From positions 1-32,023 of the forward strand of contig JAUCBJ010000272.1 in NCBI GenBank assembly GCA_032718475.1: a DNA stretch of 32,023 nucleotides, in the 5' to 3' direction. Below the pieces are notes generated by a model that was given only the letters and a program-made list of their open reading frames with translations, was not told the origin of the DNA and made no database searches. Made by a program: the position numbers and the translations under genes. Source of the DNA: Nemertoderma westbladi. Taxonomy: Eukaryota; Xenacoelomorpha; Nemertodermatida; Nemertodermatidae. Below, piece by piece: positions 22,055-31,600 of this stretch. The number at the start of each line of letters is the position of its first letter. The stretch's first letter is position 1.

Positions 22055-22945
22055 TCCCTTAATGTTTGTGTCCCTAATTAATGTTTGTGTCCCTAATTAA
22101 TGTTTGTATCCCTAATTAATGTTTGTGTCCCTAATTAATGTTTGTGTCCCTAATTAATGTTTGTGTCCCTTAATGTTTGTGTCCCTAATTAATGTTTGTG
22201 TCCCTAATTAATGTTTGTATCCCTAATTAATGTTTGTGTCCCTAATTAATGTTTGTGTCCCTAATTAATATTTGTGTCCCTTAATGTTTGTGTCCCTAAT
22301 TAATGTTTGTGTCCCTAATTAATGTTTGTATCCCTAATTAATGTTTGTGTCCCTAATTAATGTTTGTGTCCCTAATTAATGTTTGTATCCCTAATTAATG
22401 TTTGTGTCCCTAATTAATGTTTGTGTCCCTAATTAATGTTTGTATCCCTAATTAATGTTTATATCCTTAATTAATGTTTGTGTCCTTTAATGTTTGTGTC
22501 CCTAATTAATGTTTGTGTCCCTAATTAATGTTTGTATCCCTAATTAATGTTTGTGTCCCTAATTAATGTTTGTGTCCCTAATTAATGTTTGTGTCCCTAA
22601 TTAATGTTTGTGTCCCCAATTAATGTTTGTGTCCCTTAATGTTTGTGTCCCTAATTAATGTTTGTGTCCCTAATTAATGTTTGTGTCCCTTAATGTTTGT
22701 GTCCCTAATTAAGTTTGTGTCCCTAATTAATGTTTGTGTCCCTAATTAATGTTTGTATCCCTAATTAATGTTTGTGTCCCTAATTAATGTTTGTGTCCCT
22801 AATTAATGTTTGTGTCCCTTAATGTTTGTGTCCCTAATTAATGTTTGTGTCCCTAATTAATGTTTGTATCCCTAATTAATGTTTGTGTCCCTAATTAATG
22901 TTTGTGTCCCTAATTAATGTTTGTGTCCCTTAATGTTTGTGTCCC
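22055..22945 (+). repeat. Higher-order repeat D, 111-bp period
   Basis: The 16-bp unit TCCCTTAATG recurs at 22055, 22166 and 22277, and again at 22815 and 22926, each 111 bp apart, which is five 19-bp units plus one 16-bp unit. Subtypes within the period are also conserved, with a single GTA unit third after the short unit. Related spacing with extra units appears from 21.26 kb and, less regularly, at 17.6-18.2 kb. Confidence 0.75.
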
Positions 22946-23490
22946 TAATTAATGTTTGTGTCCCTAATTAATGTTTGTATCCCTAATTAATGTTTGTGTC
23001 CCTAATTAATGTTTGTGTCCCTAATTAATGTTTGTATCCCTAATTAATGTTTGTGTCCCCAATTAATGTTTGTATCCCTAATTAATGTTTGTATCCCTAA
23101 TTAATGTTTGTATCCCTAATTAATGTTTGTATCCCTAATTAATGTTTGTATCCCTAATTAATGTTTGTATCCCTAATTAATGTTTGTATCCCTAATTAAT
23201 GTTTGTGTCCCTAATTAATGTTTGTGTCCCTCATTAATGTCTGTGTCCCTAATTAATGTTTGTATCCCTAATTAATGTTTGTTTCCCTAATTAATGTTTG
23301 TGTCCCTAATTAATGTTTGTATCCCTAATTAATGTTTGTTTCCCTCATTAATGTTTGTGTCCCTAATTAATGTTTGTGTCCCTAATTAATGTTTGTATCC
23401 CTAATTAATGTTTGTATCCCTAATTAATGTTTGTGTCCCTAATTAATGTTTGTGTCCCTAATTAATGTTTGTGTCCCTAATTAATGTTTG

Positions 23491-24480
23491 TATCTCTAAT
23501 TAATGTTTGTATCCCTAATTAATGTTTGTGTCCCTAATTAATGTTTGTGTCCCTAATTAATGTTTGTGTCCCTAATTAATGTTTGTATCCCTAATTAATG
23601 TTTGTATCCCTAATTAATGTTTGTGTCCCTAATTAATGTTTGTGTCCCTAATTAATGTTTGTGTCCCTAATTAATGTTTGTATCCCTAATTAATGTTTGT
23701 ATCCCTAATTAATGTTTGTGTCCCTAATTAATGTTTGTGTCCCTAATTAATGTTTGTGTCCCTAATTAATGTTTGTGTCCCTCATTAATGTTTGTGTCCC
23801 TAATTAATGTTTGTATCCCTAATTAATGTTTGTTTCCCTCATTAATGTTTGTGTCCCTAATTAATGTTTGTGTCCCTAATTAATGTTTGTATCCCTAATT
23901 AATGTTTGTATCCCTAATTAATGTTTGTGTCCCTAATTAATGTTTGTGTCCCTAATTAATGTTTGTGTCCCTAATTAATGTTTGTATCTCTAATTAATGT
24001 TTGTATCCCTAATTAATGTTTGTGTCCCTAATTAATGTTTGTGTCCCTAATTAATGTTTGTGTCCCTAATTAATGTTTGTGTCCCTAATTAATGTTTGTG
24101 TCCCTAATTAATGTTTGTGTCCCTAATTAATGTTTGTATCCCTAATTAATGTTTGTATCCCTAATTAATGTTTGTGTCCCTAATTAATGTTTGTGTCCCT
24201 AATTAATGTTTGTGTCCCTAATTAATGTTTGTGTCCCTCATTAATGTTTGTGTCCCTAATTAATGTTTGTATCCCTAATTAATGTTTGTGTCCCTAATTA
24301 ATGTTTGTGTCCCTAATTAATGTTTGTGTCCCTAATTAATGTTTGTATCCCTAATTAATGTTTGTGTCCCTAATTAATGTTTGTATCCCTAATTAATGTT
24401 TGTGTCCCCAATTAATGTTTGTATCCCTAATTAATGTTTGTATCCCTAATTAATGTTTGTATCCCTAATTAATGTTTGTG
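23491..24480 (+). repeat. Higher-order repeat E, 494-bp period
   Basis: The rare TATCTCTAATT variant at 23491 and 23985 is separated by 494 bp (26 x 19), with TTTCCCTCATT and TCCCTCATT variants upstream in matching order. The extent of the second copy is approximate. Confidence 0.6.
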
Positions 24481-24659
24481 TCCCTAATTAATGTTTGTAT
24501 CCCTAATTAATGTTTGTGTCCCTAATTAATGTTTGTATCCCTAATTAATGTTTGTGTCCCCAATTAATGTTTGTATCCCTAATTAATGTTTGTATCCCTA
24601 ATTAATGTTTGTATCCCTAATTAATGTTTGTATCCCTAATTAATGTTTGTGTCCCTTAA

Positions 24660-25100
24660 TGTTTATATCCCTAATTAATGTTTGTGTCCCTAATTAATGT
24701 TTGTGTCCTTAATTAATGTTTATATCCCTAATTAATGTTTGTGTCCCTAATTAATGTTTGTATCCCTAATTAATGTTTGTGTCCCTAATTAATGTTTATA
24801 TCCCTAATTAATGTTTGTGTCCCTAATTAATGTTTGTATCCCTAATTAATGTTTGTGTCCCTAATTAATGTTTGTGTCCCTAATTAATGTTTGTGTCCTT
24901 AATTAATGTTTATATCCCTAATTAATGTTTGTATCCCTAATTAATGTTTATATCCCTAATTAATGTTTGTGTCCCTAATTAATGTTTATATCCCTAATTA
25001 ATGTTTGTGTCCCTAATTAATGTTTGTATCCCTAATTAATGTTTGTGTCCCTAATTAATGTTTGTGTCCCTAATTAATGTTTGTGTCCCTAATTAATGTT
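24660..25100 (+). repeat. Higher-order repeat F, 190-bp period
   Basis: The variant GTGTCCTTAATT occurs at about 24706 and 24896, 190 bp apart (10 x 19), each followed by an ATA unit. TTTATATCCC units become frequent again in this part of the array. Confidence 0.55.
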
Positions 25101-25829
25101 TGTATCCCTAATTAATGTTTGTATCCCTAATTAATGTTTATATCCCTAATTAATGTTTGTATCCCTAATTAATGTTTATATCCCTAATTAATGTTTGTGT
25201 CCCTAATTAATGTTTATATCCCTAATTAATGTTTGTGTCCCTAATTAATGTTTGTATCCCTAATTAATGTTTGTATCCCTAATTAATGTTTGTATCCCTA
25301 ATTAATGTTTGTATCCCTAATTAATGTTTGTATCCCTAATTAATGTTTATATCCCTAATTAATGTTTGTATCCCTAATTAATGTTTATATCCCTAATTAA
25401 TGTTTGTGTCCCTAATTAATGTTTATATCCCTAATTAATGTTTGTGTCCCTAATTAATGTTTGTATCCCTAATTAATGTTTGTATCCCTAATTAATGTTT
25501 GTATCCCTAATTAATGTTTGTATCCCTAATTAATGTTTATATCCCTAATTAATGTTTGTATCCCTAATTAATGTTTGTGTCCCTAATTAATGTTTGTGTC
25601 CCTAATTAATGTTTGTGTCCCTAATTAATGTTTGTATCCCTAATTAATGTTTGTATCCCTAATTAATGTTTATATCCCTAATTAATGTTTGTGTCCCTAA
25701 TTAATGTTTGTGTCCCTAATTAATGTTTGTGTCCCTAATTAATGTTTGTGTCCCTAATTAATGTTTGTGTCCCTAATTAATGTTTGTGTCCCTAATTAAT
25801 GTTTGTGTCCCTAATTAATGTTTGTGTCC

Positions 25830-26253
25830 TGGCCTCTATGGTCTTTCCGTAGAATTTAAACTCTGGGATCCTGATCATATAATTAATGTTTAAATTTTTA
25901 CCGCTATCACGTTTGAACCCCAGACATACATACAGCCATTAACTTATTTGCCTTTTGTAAATTTTTTATCCGAAAAAATCACACAAAAAAAACTATATCA
26001 AGTCGATGTTCCAATAGGAACAGTTTCCATCACAGTTTCCATATTGATTATTAATCTATTTAATTTTATTAACAACAGTAAATCAGCTTCTTTCTATTTT
26101 ACAACCATAATCATTAATGTTATGATATTAAACCGAACCAAAATATAAAAACAGACAGAATCTCTAAGTAAACCCGCTGTAACGCTGGATCACATTGTAT
26201 GTATCCCGATTGTACATCCCGATATAATTAGCTCGTCGGTAAATCCCGTTGAA
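25830..26253. other. Intergenic or 3' flanking DNA with one orphan satellite core
   Basis: Unique AT-rich sequence lies between the satellite and the minus-strand exon. At 25880-25891 TAATTAATGTTT matches 12 bases of the satellite unit, 50 bp outside the array. The 66-codon plus-strand frame at 25948-26148 is AT-driven and not accepted. The part next to 26254 is probably the 3' untranslated region of the minus-strand gene. Confidence 0.5.
26065..26070 (-). promoter_or_regulatory. Candidate polyadenylation signal
   Basis: TTTATT on the plus strand reads AATAAA on the minus strand, 184 bases past the stop codon of the minus-strand exon. Distance and orientation suit a 3' processing signal, but the hexamer is common in such AT-rich DNA. 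Confidence 0.35.
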
Positions 26254-27643
26254 TTAAATCGAATCGCCATCCGAGCCGCTGCTATCCAGATCGAAACTCG
26301 TATCGTCGATGGATCTATTGGTGTATCGGGAGTCCGTGGATATCGCGCTGGGTTGTCGGGTGAGCCGCGAGGTGTTGGCGTCGCTCGCGCGCTCGGCTCG
26401 GGTCGACGAGCCGGGGCTCGCGAGTCGAGCTCGCATCGAGTCCCCCGAGACGGAGGACGCCGAGCTCGAGACGTACCCAGTCCGCGAGGAGTCGGCAATC
26501 CGCGACCGAGTGGAACTCATTGACGAGTTGAGTGATTGGATGGAACCTCCGTAACCATAGCTACTGATTGTGTTGGTCGTTTCGTCATCGATGTTAACCA
26601 TCAGCGAATCAACTGACTCTACGTCGTCGTTGCCCGTAGCAACGGGTTCCTTAAACGTTGTGGAGGTCATCGTCGAGGTGGAATCAACGGAGTCGGTGTC
26701 GGACTCGGTCATAGATTCCGATACCAACGACGACACCGCGTCACTGGTTGCCTTGGTAACTGAGGACATGACGTCATCGTTCTCCAGCTCGATTTTAATA
26801 ATGGCGGCGTCTTTGAACTCTTTGTTGAAGTCGGCCCGTAGCAGTTCGTCGTCCTCCTCAACGCCGCTGTTTGGCGGTTCGGGTTGGACGGCGGCGGTCT
26901 CCGGGGTCAGGGCGAGTTTCTCCGTCCGTCTCGCGTTCAGCATCTCCCGCGCGTCTCGGAACTTCGGTTTGGGCCAACTCGCTGCGGTCGGCGGCTTCCG
27001 CAACTCCGCGCGAATCGACTCGACCCGCGAGTTCATATCGTCCGCGTACAACGCCATCTTGCGGGGAGCCTTTATGAGTCTCTCCAACTCGTCCATATCG
27101 ACTTCCGAATCCGCTGTCGGACTCCGGGGACGTTCGAACGGATCCGCTTTGTGCTTCTGGACGAATCGTCTCGCCTCCCGGTCGACGGCGCGACTCCGGT
27201 CCTCACGGAACCGGCGCCGGAAGCCCGACGTCGTGATGCCCCGGACGCCGCCCAGGTTGGGGTTCCCGTGGCGTCTGTAGTAGCGGCTGTCGGCCGCCGC
27301 GCCACGTCGTTTCGCGTCGGAGTCGACGGCGAACCGGATCCGGAGTCCGGCCGGACACCGCGGATGCGACGGACCGCGACGCCACACCGGAGTCGGATCG
27401 GACTCGACGATCTCTCCTTCCTCCATCTCCTCGTCCCCTAAGGGCCCTGTGGCAGGAGCTGTGGATCCGACGGACCCGGAACCGACAGACCCGGTACCCC
27501 CAACACTCCCCCCTCCCTCCACCTCCATTGGATTCCACGTTTCCTCCTCATCGGAGTCGCTGGCCGACTCGTCGAAACGTTTTAACCGTTTCGTTTTATT
27601 TGATGCCTCCAGATCCGTTTCTGCCAAACCGAATCTCGCTAAC
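26254..27643 (-). CDS. Terminal exon of an unrecognised Ser-rich, probably disordered protein
   Basis: A 463-codon open frame in GC-rich DNA, ending with TAA at 26254-26256. No ATG start is used: the frame runs back into TTTGTTTTTTAG, a good splice acceptor, so this is read as a last exon entered with one base (G) completing a split codon. Numbering from four codons upstream of the exon boundary: basic TKRLKR (21-26, possible nuclear localisation signal), acidic SASDSDEEE (30-38), Gly/Ser GSVGS-type repeats (48-64), EEMEEGEIVESD (75-86), an Arg-rich stretch (116-165), a predicted helical charged segment (184-250, including ERLIKAPRKMALYADDMNSR), IKIE (286-289, matching the sumoylation consensus), then a Ser/Thr-rich tail (296-466). 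No enzyme fold, membrane segment or signal peptide is visible. The texture suggests a nuclear or scaffold protein, but I do not recognise the family. Upstream exons would lie beyond the retrotransposon and inverted array, outside the window. Confidence 0.7.
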
Positions 27644-27659
27644 CTAAAAAACAAATAAT
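27644..27659 (-). promoter_or_regulatory. Splice acceptor of the terminal exon
   Basis: On the minus strand ATTATTTGTTTTTTAG precedes the exon. This is a T-rich tract ending in AG, with the reading frame open directly after it. It decides the 5' limit of the exon, because the only codons upstream in the same frame are part of the tract and no ATG is available. Confidence 0.65.
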
Positions 27660-27779
27660 TTTTTATACTATTTAGAATTGACTCTTAATCTCTATTTCCC
27701 TAGTGTATTTCTTTAGTTACTCGCAATACTGACAGTTCGGTACCGGTTTACAGGTTATTTCGGAATTCGGCAATTCGGA
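27660..27779 (-). other. Intron sequence next to the acceptor
   Basis: AT-rich DNA with no frame or element recognised, bounded by the acceptor and by retrotransposon copy 3. GGAATTCGGCAATTCGGAA near 27763 is a small internal repeat at the boundary with the retrotransposon. Confidence 0.4.
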
Positions 27780-28260
27780 ATGGGCAGCGTTAAATAGTTT
27801 GTCCAGGATTTGGAAGTCCCATAGAATAAAACGAAACCTTAAGGTTAGATTATTTACGGCAGCAGTAGTACCAATACTCCTCTATGGGAGTCCATGCTGG
27901 GCTCTAACTATTGAGGACACCAAATCTCTGGATGGCACATTAACAAGAATGCTACGCCGGGTTCATTGTGTCAAGTACAATGCACACATCTCCAACCAGA
28001 CACTATATAACATTGGAGGTATCTCATTGGTTCCCCCAAGCTTGACACTAGAACAAAATCGCCTCCGCTTTGCAGGACATTGCTTTCGCCGTGAGGACCA
28101 GCCAGTACATAATCGTGTACTTTGGCAGCATCATGGAGTGAATAAGTATGGTGGACAGCCCATGACTTTCGTGAGACGCCTCTTAAAGGACACTGGCCTT
28201 GAACATGCGGATGATCTCACGGAAGTCATGTAGGATCTAGGGAGTTGCGGTGGTGCAACT
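27780..28260 (+). pseudogene. RTE/CR1-type retrotransposon fragment (copy 3), truncated at both ends
   Basis: This matches copy 1 over its C-terminal part (from 4896 on) at roughly 90 percent by eye, beginning at WAALNSLSRIWKSHRIK and including VVPILLYGSPCWALT, LRFAGHCFRRED and GGQPMTFVRR. The frame is open from 27781 to a TAG at 28231-28233, where copy 1 continues for about 20 more codons. Nucleotide similarity continues past the stop to GGTGCAACT at 28260, where the inverted array begins. The endonuclease and reverse transcriptase core are missing. It lies antisense to the terminal exon, in the presumed intron. Loss of the 3' end is unusual for such elements, which normally lose the 5' end, so the array or a deletion probably removed it. 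Confidence 0.9.
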
Positions 28261-28498
28261 GTCAGTTATTAGTGTCAATATTAGTATAATATTTGTTGAT
28301 ATAAGAGGGCGTTCGTAAAGTATGGTCAGTTATTAGTGTCAATATTAGTAGAATATTGGTTGATATAAGATGGCGTTCGTAAAGTATGGTCAGTTATTAG
28401 TGTCAATATTAGTAGAATATTGGTTGATATACGATGGCGTTCGTAAAGTATGGTCAGTTATTAGTGTCAATATTAGTAGAATATTGGTTGATATACGA
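28261..28498 (+). repeat. Left arm of an inverted tandem array, 64-bp unit, 3.7 copies
   Basis: Three 64-bp units (28261-28324, 28325-28388, 28389-28452) and a 46-bp partial (28453-28498). Units begin GTCAGTTATTAGTGTCAATA and end GCGTTCGTAAAGTATG. Within each unit CAATATT and AATATTG flank a 5-base spacer and can pair, although the outermost unit is diverged there. The unit is the reverse complement of the unit filling the rest of the window. The inner units carry ATATACGA, a variant not seen in the right arm. Confidence 0.95.
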
Positions 28499-28642
28499 CT
28501 ACTCATCGTTGAGTACGCCACTCATCACAGTCGTTTGCAATAAGTTTTTGAACTCAAAGTGGCAATTGTGAAAAAACTTGATGTGGTAGGGCAAATCTGA
28601 AATCAGATTTGGAATCAGCATTGTCTAATTATGTATAATACA
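28499..28642. other. Unique centre of the inverted array
   Basis: 144 bp not related to the 64-bp unit, with no open frame of note. It holds small hairpins: ACTCA-TCGT-TGAGT at 28501-28514, AAATCTGA-AA-TCAGATTT at 28593-28610, and TATGTAT-A-ATACATA at 28630-28644, which abuts the right arm. It is too small to encode a transposase, so any mobility would need help in trans. Confidence 0.7.
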
Positions 28643-31600
28643 TAATAACTGACCATACTTTACGAACGCCATCTTATATCAACCAATATTCTACTAATAT
28701 TGACACTAATAACTGACCATACTTTACGAACGCCATCTTATATCAACCAATATTCTACTAATATTGACACTAATAACTGACCATACTTTACGAACGCCCT
28801 CTTATCAACCAATATTCTACTAATATTGACACTAATAACTGACCATACTTTACGAACGCCCTCTTATCAACCAATATTCTACTAATATTGACACTAATAA
28901 CTGACCATACTTTACGAACGCCCTCTTATATCAACCAATATTCTACTAATATTGACACTAATAACTGACCATACTTTACGAACGCCCTCTTATCAACCAA
29001 TATTCTACTAATATTGACACTAATAACTGACCATACTTTACGAACGCCATCTTATATCAACCAATATTCTACTAATATTGACACTAATAACTGACCATAC
29101 TTTACGAACGCCATCTTATCAACCAATATTCTACTAATATTGACACTAATAACTGACCATACTTTACGAACGCCCTCTTATCAACCAATATTCTACTAAT
29201 ATTGACACTAATAACTGACCATACTTTACGAACGCCATCTTATATCAACCAATATTCTACTAATATTGACACTAATAACTGACCATACTTTACGAACGCC
29301 ATCTTATATCAACCAATATTCTACTAATATTGACACTAATAACTGACCATACTTTACGAACGCCCTCTTATATCAACCAATATTCTACTAATATTGACAC
29401 TAATAACTGACCATACTTTACGAACGCCATCTTATATCAACCAATATTCTACTAATATTGACACTAATAACTGACCATACTTTACGAACGCCCTCTTATC
29501 AACCAATATTCTACTAATATTGACACTAATAACTGACCATACTTTACGAACGCCATCTTATATCAACCAATATTCTACTAATATTGACACTAATAACTGA
29601 CCATACTTTACGAACGCCATCTTATATCAACCAATATTCTACTAATATTGACACTAATAACTGACCATACTTTACGAACGCCATCTTATATCAACCAATA
29701 TTCTACTAATATTGACACTAATAACTGACCATACTTTACGAACGCCCTCTTATCAACCAATATTCTACTAATATTGACACTAATAACTGACCATACTTTA
29801 CGAACGCCATCTTATATCAACCAATATTCTACTAATATTGACACTAATAACTGACCATACTTTACGAACGCCATCTTATATCAACCAATATTCTACTAAT
29901 ATTGACACTAATAACTGACCATACTTTACGAACGCCCTCTTATCAACCAATATTCTACTAATATTGACACTAATAACTGACCATACTTTACGAACGCCAT
30001 CTTATATCAACCAATATTCTACTAATATTGACACTAATAACTGACCATACTTTACGAACGCCATCTTATATCAACCAATATTCTACTAATATTGACACTA
30101 ATAACTGACCATACTTTACGAACGCCCTCTTATATCAACCAATATTCTACTAATATTGACACTAATAACTGACCATACTTTACGAACGCCATCTTATATC
30201 AACCAATATTCTACTAATATTGACACTAATAACTGACCATACTTTACGAACGCCATCTTATATCAACCAATATTCTACTAATATTGACACTAATAACTGA
30301 CCATACTTTACGAACGCCATCTTATATCAACCAATATTCTACTAATATTGACACTAATAACTGACCATACTTTACGAACGCCCTCTTATATCAACCAATA
30401 TTCTACTAATATTGACACTAATAACTGACCATACTTTACGAACGCCATCTTATATCAACCAATATTCTACTAATATTGACACTAATAACTGACCATACTT
30501 TACGAACGCCATCTTATATCAACCAATATTCTACTAATATTGACACTAATAACTGACCATACTTTACGAACGCCATCTTATATCAACCAATATTCTACTA
30601 ATATTGACACTAATAACTGACCATACTTTACGAACGCCCTCTTATCAACCAATATTCTACTAATATTGACACTAATAACTGACCATACTTTACGAACGCC
30701 ATCTTATATCAACCAATATTCTACTAATATTGACACTAATAACTGACCATACTTTACGAACGCCATCTTATATCAACCAATATTCTACTAATATTGACAC
30801 TAATAACTGACCATACTTTACGAACGCCATCTTATATCAACCAATATTCTACTAATATTGACACTAATAACTGACCATACTTTACGAACGCCATCTTATA
30901 TCAACCAATATTCTACTAATATTGACACTAATAACTGACCATACTTTACGAACGCCATCTTATCAACCAATATTCTACTAATATTGACACTAATAACTGA
31001 CCATACTTTACGAACGCCATCTTATATCAACCAATATTCTACTAATATTGACACTAATAACTGACCATACTTTACGAACGCCCTCTTATATCAACCAATA
31101 TTCTACTAATATTGACACTAATAACTGACCATACTTTACGAACGCCCTCTTATATCAACCAATATTCTACTAATATTGACACTAATAACTGACCATACTT
31201 TACGAACGCCATCTTATATCAACCAATATTCTACTAATATTGACACTAATAACTGACCATACTTTACGAACGCCCTCTTATATCAACCAATATTCTACTA
31301 ATATTGACACTAATAACTGACCATACTTTACGAACGCCCTCTTATATCAACCAATATTCTACTAATATTGACACTAATAACTGACCACACTTTACGAACG
31401 CCCTCTTATCAACCAATATTCTACTAATATTGACACTAATAACTGACCATACTTTACGAACGCCATCTTATATCAACCAATATTCTACTAATATTGACAC
31501 AAATAACTGACCATACTTTACGAACGCCATCTTATATCAACCAATATTCTACTAATAATGACACTAATAACTGACCATACTTTACGAACGCCCTCTTATA

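Larger units (their letters stand above)
19982..25829 (+). repeat. 19-bp satellite array, right block
   Basis: The same 19-bp unit continues for 5.8 kb after the insertion. The first 12 bp (19982-19993) are the right copy of the apparent target-site duplication. The block differs from the left one: 16-bp units (TCCCTTAATG) are frequent at 21.2-22.9 kb, TTTATATCCC units are scarce between about 21.7 and 24.6 kb and common again from 24.7 kb, and TCCCTCATTAATG and TCCCCAATT variants appear. It ends abruptly at 25829 in a run of uniform GTG-type units. Counting both blocks, about 19.4 kb of satellite corresponds to roughly 1,020 units. Confidence 0.98.

Noticed and set aside
5897-25829. CRISPR-like array of repeats
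   Set aside because: Units are contiguous with no unique spacers, the unit is 19 bp, and no cas genes are present. The window is eukaryotic.
5897-25829. True telomere
   Set aside because: The hexamer CCCTAA occurs once per 19 bp and not in tandem, and the array has unique DNA on both sides.
25948-26148. 66-codon Ile/Asn-rich frame
   Set aside because: AT-driven composition, no ATG at its beginning, and it overlaps the probable 3' flank of the minus-strand gene.
26570-27441. Long plus-strand frames opposite the terminal exon
   Set aside because: They mirror the GC-rich minus-strand exon. The minus frame is longest, has a splice acceptor, a coherent composition and a candidate poly(A) signal.
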